Source of the DNA: Panax quinquefolius | Lineage: Eukaryota; Streptophyta; Magnoliopsida; Apiales; Araliaceae | Length of the DNA: 64,000 nucleotides | Reading direction: 5' to 3' | NCBI GenBank assembly: GCA_020205615.1 | Contig: CM035153.1 | Span: forward strand, 96,314,792-96,378,791 | In this document: positions 32,781 to 45,371 of the stretch, piece after piece | Layout: the number at the start of each line of letters is the position of its first letter | How positions within the stretch are numbered: the stretch's first letter is position 1 | Made by a program: the position numbers and the translations under genes | The notes under the pieces: model-generated | Seen by the model: only the letters and a program-made list of their open reading frames with translations | Databases searched by the model: none | Told to the model about the DNA's origin: nothing

Positions 32781-34199
32781 GTAGCCAATTCTCAGAGTTT
32801 ATGTTGATTTTGTTTGTCTGTGGAACCTCTTAGAAATTAATTTTGAGTGAGTGTTGTCCTAAGAAGAGGTTAGCAATCTCAAAGGAAGAAACTAAGTTCA
32901 TTTAGCTCCAAGAGGTATAAAATCCTAAGCTTTTGTTCTTAGTTGGGTTTTTGTCAAATTCTTACAATTCTCAAGAATTCACTATTAATTGATATAGACT
33001 AGCATATCATTGTGTTATCTGGGTTTGTTTGCATGTCTAAGAGTTATATAATGGGTTTAAACTGAGGCTTGATGTTGATTATGTTGGAACTCTGCTAAAG
33101 CAGAGTCCTTATTTTTCTTTCTGGTCGAAGTGGCGCGACCGCACCTCTTCCCTAGCCTTTCACCGCGCGGGTAGCAGATCACAGTTGCTCATGTTAGCTC
33201 CTTAAGATATTCTGAGCATGTTACTTTGATTATTATATGCATACAAATGACCTAAACTTGTGGACTATGGTAGTTATGTATATAGTAAGCCATAATAGGT
33301 TTGTTTTGACTTGGAATATCAAAGAAGGTTTAAAATTTTGAAAACTATAAACGTTATACATGGAGTAATATACATTCTAACCTTGTAAACATATGTAAAT
33401 AACTTGAGTTTGTGCACAAATGCATATGAAAGCATGAATTAGACAATATAGACGTATCTTGAATGCTTGAAGGAATTTTTCTAATGAAGACTTAAAGTTT
33501 TGAAAATGAACTTGATAAACTATATATACATTAAGTTGAGAACTTGTAAGTATGTTTTTGATGTCTAACATGTATATATATGAAAGTATGATGTATGGTA
33601 GGTAAAGTGACTTACGTGATTGATAGCTTAACATGTGAAGTCTTGATTAAGTAAAAACGAATAATAACCTTTGATATGTTTAATGAAGGGTTAAGACTTA
33701 GTTATTCATATAATAGCATGTGTGTTGTGCATGATTGTTCATTTATGTGCAAGTCGTGTAATGCCTGCGGCTTTTCAGTAGAAGCTGACCATGTCTTGGT
33801 TTGCACAAGGAGAGCATGGCAGCGCCATACTCTTAGTACAAAACCAAGCGATCGTCTTGGTTCTACACTAAGATCTGAGTTCTGTTATTAAATTGAGAAC
33901 TGATGCATGCTTATATGATTACTCTAATCTGTAATACTTGTCTAGTATAGTATTCATATGATAATAAACATGTTGTTGAAAGAAGCCTATGATGAATTAG
34001 TAAATGGTGATTTCAACTATGACAAAGTGTGTTAGAAACTAATTGAGTAATGTAATGATACATGTATAAAAGCATGCTATGTGATGATTTGATTCTTGTA
34101 AGTGTAGACTCATATTAGTTTACACATACTAATTGGAAAGACCGACTTGTTAATGTTAGGTCGTTTCAATGCAAATTAATCAAAGCTAGAATTATATTG

Positions 34200-34690
34200 T
34201 AGCTGAGCAAACAGGCAAGTTTCCTGAATTTTTACTCTTTTACTTGAGCAAGTTTCCTAAACTTTCTCCAAATATTATTGAGCAAGTTTTCTTTGAACTT
34301 CACTCTTTGATTGTGCAAGTTCTTTAAATCATACCTTTATTGAGCAAGTTCCTTGAACCCTACTTTTATTGTGTGCAAGTTTCTCTAACCTTACTCAAAA
34401 TTATATTGAGCAAGTTTCCTAACTTACACAACTTTGGATGTTGTGCAAGATTCTTGAATTTCATGTGATTCATATGTTGAATGCAAGTTCCCTAAACTTA
34501 CTCCAATTATTATTGAGCAAGTTTCCTTGAACTTCACTCCTTGATTGTGCAAGTTCCTTAATTCTTACTCTTTTACTTGAGTAAGTATCCAAACACTATT
34601 TTATTGTGTTACAAGTTCCTAACTTACACAACTTTGAGTTTGTGGAAGTTTTCCTATCCTTCTCATATTGTATTGAGCAGATTATTCTTG
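34200..34690 (+). repeat. Degenerate tandem array with a GAGCAAGTTTCCTTGAACTT core
   Basis: Around fifteen imperfect copies of (TTG)(A/T)G(C)AAGTTTCCTTGAAC stand every 30-45 bp inside the E LTR, separated by (A)CTCTTTTATTGTG-like spacers. Several copies contain the near-palindrome AAGTTCCTTGAACTT. Not seen in the other LTRs of the window. Confidence 0.8.
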
Positions 34691-35434
34691 AAATGAAAGT
34701 TATTCATTTAAGCTTGAATCTTATTTCCAAGCATGCTATTAAGTGGTTTAATTACTTGACAATTATTCCAAATCGTTATTATTGATATTCGCACTTAGTG
34801 CACTTGAGTTCGTACAGTCTTGGACTTGTACATTATTTAAAGTTCAATAATTCTTAAACTGTGTTAGATAGAGTCTGAACCTTTGTTCGGTCAGGCAAGC
34901 GTATGATGTTTTATAAAAGCTATCCAAACCAATTGATGGTTAGGATTCTTAGACTGAGAGAACACCCCTTTTATGATAAAGGAGTACCCCATGTATCTAA
35001 TATAAGATACAATAAGCATATTTAAATGTTATGCATATACATAGTGTACATGAGGCTGATCCCCTCAAGTACTTATTCTGTAGCCAGTAACCAAAGGGTC
35101 AATTAGCTATTGATTCCATTGGAGTGTTATAGTTCAAAGTCTACTTAACTAGCAGTTATTCTAAAAGCAATTGTTATCTTTGCTTGCGATATTCATATAG
35201 TTGAATCCTTCAGATATTCATATTATTGAATTTATTGTCAGTTATTTTTCCATTCATCATGATATATCCTTATTGTTCTATATAAACTTGTTAAGCAAAC
35301 TTGGTGTTCATCCTTGCTATATCATGAATATATTGGAGCTAAGCTCGAGACCTCAGGGAAGGACAAGGGTAAAGGAAAGATGTAGAATAGTGGAAAGGAG
35401 CAGATTTTACCTTGCGCTTAGTTTAAATTACTGT

Positions 35435-38045
35435 TGTAAGACCCCAACTTATTATAAATGAAATTGAATTTCCTTAATTTATTATTTTGAAATAGTAAGG
35501 GTTGATTTGATTAATGTGGTTAGTTATGGGTAAAATGCGCAAATATTTTAAATAAGCAAGTGGTTGTAAAATATTCATTATTGTCGGGGAATATTCGTTT
35601 GGTCGTGGAATATTCTTACTGTAGAGGAATATTCATACGACGGTGCAGCCTTGTGTTGGCCCAATAACGGAAAGTCATTGGATGAAGAAAACGACAAGTA
35701 TAAGTTGTTTATAAATAACAAAGATAGTTATTCACAATTATCTTGTTTGAAATACTAAATTGGTTAAAACAAAGTAGCATTACGGTATTGCACCAATTAT
35801 TGATTCTTACGTGAAGGCACTACTCGATAATTATTACGATAATTCTTGCTCAATATTTTATTTTATTGATTCAATAATTGCTGCATTGATATTTTATATT
35901 ATTGTTGTTTTAATAATTGTCATTACACAGTATTTTCTATTATCGGAGCAATAAGTCATATTATTTTAATAATATTATTAGATAACATTATTGGCAATGT
36001 CTAGAAAATTCTGTCTAATGAGAGGTTTGGTCACCTAATTGCGTGCCAGTAAGGAGAAATCCTTATTGGAAAGCCCCCTCTTTCCTGGGAACGGCCTGGT
36101 TCTCAGTATTGTGATTATGTAATATTATTTATGAATAATTAATTATTAATTTATATGATAAGGAAAATATTCATTTTATGTGGATATAGATGGAGAAAAT
36201 TTTAAAGTGACAATTGTTGAAAAATTGATATTTTATCTTTTCTGATAAATTAATTCATTTATTATATTATTATATTATTATATTATAATAATATAATAAT
36301 GGTGATATTTTTACAATGAATGTATGATATATGAATAAATGAGGAGGAAGAGTATTTTTGTAACAATAAATGTTAAAAACATGTTAAACATGTCGGTGGA
36401 CCCTATTTCTTGACTGAAATTTGATTATAGCCTGCAAAATCGTCCGTATATGGATTTCAGTCATTTTCTGTTTGGAATTTGGAAAGACTTTCTTCTGCAA
36501 AGTTGTAGAGAATTAAATTTCCTATGGAATGGACATAAGATTTGAATTTTTCTGATAAAAGACCTATTTATTATGAAGTTCCGAAATAATTGTTTTTTTA
36601 AAGTTTTAAATTCTTTTTAAACGAAAAACGTTTTTTACACTTGGGTGGGCCCCACATGAGTGGTAAACATGCTGAATTCAGTTTTCTTGGTGTGCATAGG
36701 AAATTTATGTAATTATATTAATTTTTAATTAAATTTTTTGCTTTGGTGTTCTAAGCAATTTCCTATAAAATAGGGTGCTTAGGTTAGAATTGAAAATCAC
36801 ACCAGAAACTGAAATCTTCTCTCTCTATATTATTGAGCGTATTCTTGTGAGTATTTTGATAGTTTGAGTATTGTTATACGGTGCAAGTTCCCCTCAGCAC
36901 TATATCCAGTATTCCAGTCAGAAGTACTGTCTTTTCGAGGTAATGGATGTTATTTTTAAAAAAAATAATGATATTATTTCTTCTAATATCATTATGCCAG
37001 AATATTAGTAAGATTTTTCTTGTGAAATTCTTATTTTTTAGTGTCGGGGTTACTATTCATGTATACGATACTATTCACGTATACGGCACTATTCACGAAT
37101 ACGACACTATTCACAGAAAAATCAAATTTTCATTTTTTATCCAAAATATCTAATATGGATACTAGCTTTGATTGTATCCATGTTTTGATCATTCTTGAAT
37201 TTTACTTCACTATGATTATTTACGATGTATTTTTGAACTTGGATTGTTTAAAGTACGAATCCTTAATATTTGTTCTTTTATTTCACTGGATTCGTTTTCT
37301 TTAAAATATTTTTCATCATCCTCAGTCCTAAATGATGATATTACTGAATATCTTTGGCCTGCAGTGCAAAAATTAATGATTTTCTATTAAAAATCTTTGG
37401 CTCGTAGTGCAAAGATGTACAAGTGTTGAGATAAACATGACCAACTGATGAATATCTTTAGCCTGTAGTGCAAAGATGAATATTTGATTTATGATTTATA
37501 TTGATTGATGTTACAGGGATAAAATATTGATGATGGATTTTTTTAAAATCATAGAAGATAGTAGATTTCATTCTCTACGTAACTCTTCTAATGAATTGTT
37601 ATTTCCGTTGCGAATATTGATTTAAAACTTGTTGTCTATTGTATTCTAACAGATTTTTCCCTGTTGAGGACTAACAATAATTTGTTCTATATTATCTTAG
37701 TCAATATATTCTTTACTGGGCTAGTTGAGCTCACCCTTTTCCTTTTTGTTCTATTTTTCTTCTCAGGAGGTGAGAATGTAGCGAGTACTAGTCGGGGTAT
37801 GGAATGATGGTTCTAGAAGTTTTTTAGTAGTCCTCACTATTTTGTAAAATAGTGTATCAATAATTGTAATGAGGACTTATTTGAGTACGGATATTGTCTA
37901 GATGACAATATTTGTATTTAAACTCACAGTTTATGTGTTGTCGTATTTTGCACGACAATTGTAATAATAAAGTTGTAGTTGTTTCTGTACCATGTATTTT
38001 GGCGACTCAGAATGGGTGTTGTATACCTATTTTGGGGGCGTCGCA
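35435..38045 (+). mobile_element. Solo LTR of family D (D') inside the E LTR
   Basis: A single 2611-bp LTR, TGTAAGACCC...GGGGGCGTCGCA, flanked by the 5-bp duplication ACTGT (35430-35434 and 38046-38050). No primer-binding site or polypurine tract adjoins it. Removing it with one ACTGT rejoins the E LTR. It is about as long as the LTRs of D (2566 and 2609 bp). It carries a TATA box (36764-36772), four tandem ACTATTCACGTATACG-like units (37052-37112) and three ATCTTTG...CAAAGAT hairpin units (37340-37475). It most likely arose by recombination between the two LTRs of a full element. Confidence 0.93.
36764..36772 (+). promoter_or_regulatory. TATA box of solo LTR D'
   Basis: TATAAAATA in the conserved family-D context TTCCTATAAA(A)TAGGGTGCTT. 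Confidence 0.6.
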
Positions 38046-38264
38046 ACTGTTATGTAATATGAACCCTAATGATTATTTTAGGGTATGTTTTTAAGATGAT
38101 ATTAAGGTTATCGTATCTTGGGACTAGTAACACCTTTTGAATGAACGACGTACGTTTATTATATTTCGCATTTTAGTAATCATATGTTTATTTAGATGTG
38201 GATATTTGTAGTTTATCGTGATGACCGAACCGGGGTCAGAGGACCCGGATTCGGGGGCATCATA

Positions 38265-38279
38265 GGTTGGTATCAAAGC
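38265..38279 (+). other. Primer-binding site of element E
   Basis: GGTTGGTATCAAAGC directly follows the E 5' LTR and is identical to the A site. The leader to gag is only about 240 bp once D is removed, so E lacks the extra ORF of A, B and C. Confidence 0.82.
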
Positions 38280-38431
38280 AGTAGGTTATAAACGTTAGGA
38301 ATGCGAAACCTAGGTTATAACCTTAGTAGAAAACTCAAGTAGAGTATGTAAGTGATGGGTTGGGGAAATTCATCGAGTTTTATTGTGATACTGAAGTTGT
38401 TTATTTAAATCAAGAATGATTGATAGACGTT

Positions 38432-40997
38432 GTAAGACCCCAACTTATTATTTAATGAAATTAAATTTTTTCTATTTATTATCTTGAAATAGTAAGGGTT
38501 GATTTGATTAATGTGGTAAGTTATGGGTAAAATGCGCAATTATTTCAAACAAGCAAGTGGCTTTAAAATATTCATTGTTGACAGGGAATATTCGTTTGGT
38601 CGTGGAATATTCGTACGACGGCGTAGCCTTGTGTGGGCCCCATAATGGAAAGCGATTGGATGAAGAAAATGACAATAATAAGTTGGTTATAAATAACGAC
38701 GTAGTTATTACAGATTATCTTATCGTGGGAATACCGAATTGGTTAAAACACAAGTAGACTGCGGTATTACACCAATTATTGATTCTTACGTAAGAAGACA
38801 CTACTCAATAATTGTTATAGTAATTCTTATTCGATTATTTTATTTTATTGATTGATAATTCTTTGAGTTGATATTTTATATTCTTTGTTGTTTTAATAAT
38901 TGTCATTGCATTATTTTCTATTATCAGACAATAATTCATATTATGTTAATAATATTATTAGATAAAATTATTGGCAATGTCTAGAAAGTTACGTCTAAGG
39001 AGAGGTTTGGTCATCTAATTGCTTGGCCCGATGAGGAGAGATCCTTATTGGAAAGCCCCTCTTTCCTAGAAGGCGCTGGTACATCAATAATGTGATTCTG
39101 TAATATTATTTGTGAATAATTAATTATTGAGTTATATTATGAGAAAAATATTCATTTTTATATGGATATAGATGGAGAAAATTTTTAATGTGACAATTGT
39201 TAAAAATTAATATTTTATCTTTTTCTGATAAAATAATTCAGTTAAATATATTATTTTAATATATTGATGGTGATATTTTTACAATGAATGTGGGATATAT
39301 AAGTATATCAGGAAGAAGAGTATTTTTGTGGCATTAAATGATTAACACATGTTTTGTGTGTCGGTAGACCCCAATTCTTGACCAAAATTTGATTATAGCA
39401 TGTAAAATTGCCCGTTTGTGGATTTCGTTCAATTTCTGTTTGGAATTTAAAAAAACTTTCTTCTGCAAAGTTGTAGAGAATGAAATTTCCTATGGAAAGG
39501 ACCTGTGGTTTGAATTTTTCTGATAAAAGGGCTATTTATTATGAATTATTAAAGTTTTGGTATATCGGATTTGAATTGATTTTTGGAGTTTAAATGATTT
39601 TTTGTTAGAAAAATGTTTTTTGTACTTTGGTGGCCTTCACTTGAACATGTTAATGGCTGAATTCAATTATCTAGAGGTGGGCTTGAATATTTTGTAATTA
39701 TATTAATATTATATTATATTTTCTACTTTGGTGTTCTAAGCATTTTCCTATAAATAGGGTGCTTAGGTTAGAATTGAAAATCACACCAAAAACTAAAATC
39801 TTCTCTCTCTTTCTCTCTCAATATATTGAGCGTATTCTTGTGAGTATTTTAATACTTTGAGTGTTCCTATACGGTGCAAGTTCAAGTCATGCTTTATATC
39901 CAGAAGTATTCAACTAGAAGTACTATCTTTTCGAGGTAAGGGATGTTATTTTCTTTTTAAATGATATTATTTTCTTCAATATCATTATGTCGAAATATTG
40001 GTTTGAACTTTTAATCAAATTTGGAACTTTTTGTGTCGGGGTTACTATTCACGTATACGACACTTTTCACGAATACGACACTATTCATCGAAAAATGAAA
40101 TTTTTCCTTTTCGTCCAAAATATCTATTATGGATAGTAGCTTTGATTGTATCCATGTTTTGGTCATTCTTGAATTTTACTTCACTATGATTATTTATGAT
40201 GTATTTTTGGACATGAAATAGCTGAAATACGAATCCTTGATATTTATTCTTTTGTTTCACTGGATTCGTTTCCTTTAAAAAAAGGTTCATCATCCTCAGT
40301 CCTAAATGATGATATTATTGAATATCTTTGGCCTGTAGTGCAAAGATAAATGATTTTATAATGAATATCTTTGGCCCGTAGTGCAAAGATGAACAGGTGT
40401 TGAGATGAACATGACCGACTGATGAATATCTTTGGCCTGTAGTGCAAAGATGAAAATTTGATTCAAGATGAATATTGATTGATGTTACAGAGATAAAATA
40501 TTGACGATGGACTTTTAAATTCATAGATAATAGTAGATTTCATTGTCTACATAACTCTTCTATGAATTATTATTTCCGCTGCAAATATTGATCTGAAACC
40601 TGTTGTCTATTGTATTTTATCAGATTTTTTTCCCTGTTGAAGACTAACGATAATTTGTTCTATATTATCTTAGTCATAATATTCTTTACTGGGCTAGTTA
40701 AGCTCACCCTTTTCCTTTTTGTTTTATTTTTCTTCTCTGGAGGCGAGAATGTAGCGAGTACTAGTCGGGGTATGGAGTGATGATTCTAGAAGTTGTTTAG
40801 TAGTCCTCACCATTTTTGTAAAATAATGTATCAATAATTGTGATGGGGATTTATTTAGGTATGGATATTGTCTAGAAGATAATATTTGTATTTAAACTCA
40901 CAGTTTTTATGATGTATTAATAAAGTTGTAGTTGTTTCTGTACCATGTTATTGACGACCTAAAATGGGTTATGTATACCTATTTTGGGGGCGTCACA
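38432..40997 (+). repeat. 5' LTR of element D
   Basis: TGTAAGACCC...GGGGGCGTCACA, 2566 bp. It contains a TATA box at 39749-39756, two or three ACTATTCACGTATACG-like units (40043-40087), and three hairpin repeat units (40321-40452). Confidence 0.95.
39749..39756 (+). promoter_or_regulatory. TATA box of the element D 5' LTR
   Basis: TATAAATA in CCTATAAATAGGGTGCTTAG; repeated at 47097-47104 in the 3' LTR. Confidence 0.65.
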
Positions 40998-40998
40998 G

Positions 40999-41012
40999 TT
41001 GGTATCAGAGCT
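40999..41012 (+). other. Primer-binding site of element D
   Basis: TTGGTATCAGAGCT. TGGTATCAGAGC is an exact complement of the plant initiator tRNA-Met 3' end. Confidence 0.9.
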
Positions 41013-41186
41013 TAGGGATATGATCCTTGGCAGAGATTGGGGAATAGAACTAGGAGGGGAGAGACGAGTAAATCCTTCACTAGTTTTTCCTACCAAAGCT
41101 TATTTGTTAGTTGATTAGTATATAGGGATATTATGTGATATTTTGATTTTCTTAATTAACCCTTATTTTATGGCAGTATTTGAGAA

Positions 41187-42335
41187 TGTCGACTGAGAAT
41201 GTTAACAGTGGAGTAAATGAGACCATGGAGACGCCTGTACTCACCAATGAGGAGAACGTGCACCAGGCTGGCAATGTTCCTCCTATGAACAACACCACTG
41301 AGTAGATGATGAACGACGGGATGTTTAGATGTTTTTTGCAGTTCATGCAAAATCAGACGAGGGAGACTCGTGCACAAAATACAGGTGGAAATGATAACAA
41401 CGCACGATTTGTCACGGCCAAGCAGTTCAAAGAGTTGGGACCACGTAAGTGCTGGGAAAGCGGATCCGATTAAGGCGAAGATGTGGGTCAAACAAATTAC
41501 CAAGATATTCGATGTCTTGGGATGCGACGAATGACCAACGAAGGTTCCATTCGCTACTTTTATGTTTCGTAATGAGGCGGATTCTTTGGTGGGAATCGTG
41601 AAGCGTACCCATCCGGTAGCGCACTTAGTATGTCTTGGGAGGCGTTTCAAAAACTATTCAATGAGCGGTACTTTCACGAAAGTATTAAATATATATGAAG
41701 GAAGTGGAGTTTATTATTTGGAACAAAATAACATGATGGTGTCCCGATGCGTGGCAAAGTTTGCGAGAGTTGTCGGGTTTGCACCTCATTTGGTGGAGAA
41801 TGAGGAGCGATGACGCGGATGTTCAGAGAGGTTTGAAACCCGGCATATGCCGGTATCTCATTTCTCATAAATTTTCTCTCTATTCGGATGTTGTCAGCAG
41901 GCTCAATTGTTAGAGCGAGATAACGAGATACGGTCAACCGAGGGATCACAACCAGGATCATCTTGGAGATAGCGATCAAGCGTAATAACGATAACCCGGC
42001 GGAGAAAGAAAAGACGGACAAAATGGTAACCACTCTGGTGGTATTCATGGCCATGAGAATAGAAGAAGCGAGTCAAAGGAGATTTTAAAAAGAGGAGATT
42101 CAACAATGACCATGTAAAGCGTCGCCACCGCCCTTGACAAGCTGGTTCTAAGGAGGAGAACGACCACCGGTCGTATGCTACAAATGCGGGAAAGAGGGAC
42201 ATATCAGTCCAAATTGTCCACAACAGTTCAAGGTATGTTATAATTGTGGAAAGGAAGGACATATCGCTCGAGATTGTACGGTAGCGAAATCAAGTCCAGG
42301 GGGGATGGTGACTCAAAAGGCTGTCCCAGAAAAGT
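41187..42335 (+). pseudogene. Element D gag
   Basis: The start at 41187 gives MSTENVNSGVNETMETPVL. A TAG at 41305-41307 and later frameshifts break the capsid; pieces such as ARFVTAKQFKELGP, TKVPFATFMF and the following frame 41562-41813 are recognisable as capsid. Near the end two CCHC zinc knuckles stand in one frame, [14 protein letters not shown] and [14 protein letters not shown] (42174-42275), both intact. The long antisense frame across 41168-41650 is a shadow. The capsid of D is quite different from that of A, B, C and E, which fits a separate family. Confidence 0.82.
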
Positions 42336-42343
42336 GAAAGTCA

Positions 42344-43882
42344 ATGGATCCTGGAAGAGCGTTTGTTGTGACTGGTCAAAATGCGAGGAACCCAAACGAG
42401 GTGATCACGGGTAAGCTAATCATTAATTCTTGCGAGGTTTATACCTTACTTGATACCGGTGCTACCCATTCATTTATCTCTCCTACTTGTGCTCAACGTT
42501 TAAACTTGACTCCGGAGAAATTAGACTTTAATTTATTTGTGGAGACTCCATTAGGAGAAACTTTCATCACATCCACTGTTTATAAATCTTGTTTGATCCA
42601 AGTTGGCACCATCACATTACCTGTTGACCTTATCTCTTTAAAGATACTTGTTTTTGATGTGATTTTAGGGATTGATTGGTTAACTACTCATCATACCAAA
42701 ATTGATTATTTTCGTAAGGTTGTTAGTTTTCATATTCCTAACCAACCTGTTGTACGAATTCAAGCAACTAAGCCACTAAAATCAATCGATGTCATATCAA
42801 GTCATAAAGCTATTCGTTTATTGAAAAATGGATGTCAAGCTTTCTTAGCCCATGTTATGGATTTGAATAAAGACACGTCAGATTTGAATAATATTCCTAT
42901 TGTTATTGATTTTCCTGACGTATTTCCTGAAGAACTTCCCGGTCTACCCCTAGAACGTGAAGTTGAATTCTTTATTGATCTTGAACCTGGTACAAAGGTC
43001 ATTTCTAAAACCCCATATCGAATGGCTCCTATTAAACTTCAGGAGTTAAAGGTCCAATTACAGGAGTTGTTGGACATTGGTTTCATTCGTCCTAGTACAT
43101 CTCCTTGGGTGCTCCTATTTTATTTGTAAAGAAGAAAGACGGGAGTATGCGACTTTGTATTTACTATCGGGAATTAAACCATGTCACCATCAAGAATAGG
43201 TATCCGCTACCTTGTATTGATGACCTATTTGACCAGTTGCATGGAGCACAGTTCTTTTCAAAGATCGATCTTCGTTCTGGATATCATCGAGTTGAAGATT
43301 AGGCGAGGATATTCAAAGACCGCCTTTAGAACTTGATGCGGGCATTATGAATTCTTAGTCATGTCTTTTGGATTGACTAATGCTCCTGTGGCTTTCATTG
43401 ATATGATGAACCGAGTATTTAAGGAATATTTGGATCAGTTCGTTGTTATCTTTATTGATGACATCCTCATATACTCCAAAAGCCGTGAAGATCAAGAGCA
43501 CCATTTGAAGCTGGTACTCCAAAGGCTGCGTGAAAACAAGCTATATGCCAAGTTGAAAAAATGCGAGTTCTGGCTTGAGGAAGTAGCATTCCTTGGGCAT
43601 GTGGTGTCTAAACATGGAGTATATGTCGACCTGGCGAAGATTGAAGCAATACAAAGTTGGGAGCAACCGAAGTTGGTGATCGAAGTACGTAGCTTTCTGG
43701 GCCTAGCTAGTTATTATAGGAGATTCATGGAAGGGTTTTCTCGAATCACTACTCCATTAACTCAGCTAACTCGGAAGGATACAAAATTCATTTGTAATGA
43801 GGAATACGATAAGAGTTTCCAAGAGCTTAAGAGGAGACTTATTTCGGCACCTGTTCTAACAATACCATCTAGTTCGGATTGA
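42344..43882 (+). pseudogene. Element D protease and reverse transcriptase
   Basis: The frame 42344-43129 has the protease active site LLDTGATHSFIS (near 42446-42481) and FDVILGIDWLTTHHTKIDY, then the RT start VEFFIDLEPGTKVISKTPYR and [10 protein letters not shown]. One base is missing near 43108. The next frame continues [20 protein letters not shown] (the family has IDYR) and [10 protein letters not shown] further frameshift lies near 43300. From 43361 it reads [18 protein letters not shown], the catalytic FIDDILIYS (43451-43477), [17 protein letters not shown] and [19 protein letters not shown] at 43880-43882 ends it before RNase H. Confidence 0.9.
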
Positions 43883-44275
43883 TTTATTATCTACAGCGAT
43901 GCTTCAGGCAAAGGGTTAGGATGTGTTCTCATGCAACGTGGGAAAGTCAGAGCCTATGCCTCGCGACAACTTAAATAATATGAGAGGAATTATCCTACTC
44001 ATGATCTAGAGTTGGCAGCAGTCGTCTTCGCGCTAAAGATCTGGAGGCACTATCTTTATGGGGAGAAAGTGGAGATATATTCAGACCATAAAAGCCTCAA
44101 ATATTTCTTCACTCAAAAGGAACTCAACATGCGGCAACGACGTTGGCTCGAGTTTTTGAAAGATTACGACCACACTATTTAATACCATCCTGGAAAAGTG
44201 AACGTGGTAGCTGACGCGTTGAGTAGAAGATCATATGCAGGAACGAGTGCGATGATGTCAAGTATAAGCATATAG
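43883..44275 (+). pseudogene. Element D RNase H domain
   Basis: Recognisable as [25 protein letters not shown] followed by a TAA (43976-43978), [38 protein letters not shown] and [16 protein letters not shown] with a TAA just before it (about 44180). The catalytic D, E and D residues are present. Two stops are the only obvious damage. Confidence 0.85.
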
Positions 44276-44278
44276 CCA

Positions 44279-45371
44279 ATGTTAATAGAAAAAGTTAAGG
44301 TTTCTAGAGCCACCGACCCGGAGCTGATGCGTATGAAGAATAAAGTACAAGAAGATGCTATTCCGGAAGCGAGAATCGATGAAGAAGGAATAGTTCGAGT
44401 TCACCCCAGACTTTGTGTTCCTAACCACTCTGATTTGAAGTACAAGATTATGATGGAGGCACACAATACACCATTTGTGATCCATCCTGGAAGTACCAAA
44501 ATGTATCGTGATCTTCGACATACATTTTGGTGGAACAATATGAATAGAGAGATTGCAAAGTTTATCTCAACGTGTTTAACTTGTCAACGTGTGAAGGCGG
44601 AGCATCAAGTACCTAAGGGTCCATTGCAACCACTTGAGATTCTGAAATGGTAGTGGGAACACATTACCATGGATTTTGTTACGAGTCTTCCTACGGTTTC
44701 TCAAGGCATCGATGATAGTTCGGTTATTGTTGATAGATTAACCAAGTCTGCTCATTTCTTACCGATACGGGAGACTTATTCCCTTGAACATCTTGCTCAT
44801 ATGTATGTAAATGAGATTGTGAGATTGCATGGCATGCCAGTATCCATAGTTTCGGATCGTGACCCAAGATTTACTTCAAGATTTTGGGTTAGCTTGCAAA
44901 AAGCTATGGGCACGGATTTACGATTTAGTTCGGCATACCATCCTCAAAGCAGATGACAATCGAGAGAGGGCTATTCAAACTCTTGAAGATTTATTAAGAC
45001 TCTGTGTCCTAGACTTCAAAGGGAGTTGGGATAAGTATTTACCATTGGTGGAATTCTCCTACAACAACAGTTATCAAACAAGCATTGGTGTGGCCCCATT
45101 TGAAGCATTGTATAGACGAAAGTGTTGCTCTCAAGTATGTTGGGACGAGGTGGGTGAAGCAACATTGTTGGGACCCGAGTTGGTACGTATGACTACGAAA
45201 AAGATCCAAATGATTCGACAACGTATACAAACGACACAAGATCAACAAAAGAGTTATGCGGATCTTCATCGAAAGGACGTAAAATTTAGTATTGGGGATC
45301 ATGTATTGTTGCGTGTTGCCCCATGGAAGGGAGTTACAAGATTCGGGAAGAGAGGAAAGCTCAATCCATGA
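44279..45371 (+). pseudogene. Element D integrase (zinc finger plus DDE core)
   Basis: The frame 44279-44653 has [20 protein letters not shown] and [20 protein letters not shown], the HHCC finger. A TAG replaces a tryptophan at 44651-44653. The core (44669-44956) has [28 protein letters not shown] and [20 protein letters not shown]. Near 44945 part of QTDGQSER is lost with a frameshift. The frame 44859-45371 then gives IQTLEDLLRLCVLDFKGSWD and FSYNNSYQTSIGVAPFEALY. It runs on to KRGKLNP, followed by a TGA. Confidence 0.9.

Larger units (their letters stand above)
31798..38264 (+). repeat. 5' LTR of element E, split by solo LTR D'
   Basis: Net length is about 3.85 kb (31798-35434 plus 38051-38264). 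The end, CCCGGATTCGGGGGCATCATA, is followed by a primer-binding site and resembles the ends of the A, B and C LTRs. A TATA-like TATATATA stands at 32773-32780, GC-rich patches near 33125-33175, and a long degenerate repeat array at 34200-34690. U3 (31798-32770) is AT-rich without recognisable genes. Confidence 0.8.

Noticed and set aside
37340..37475. CRISPR-like reading of the regularly spaced repeats in the D LTR
   Set aside because: Only three degenerate hairpin units, duplicated with the LTR in a plant genome; spacers are not unique acquired sequence.
41168..41650. Antisense frame of 160 codons in the D gag region
   Set aside because: It overlaps recognisable gag on the other strand, shows no known motif, and has no counterpart in the other elements.
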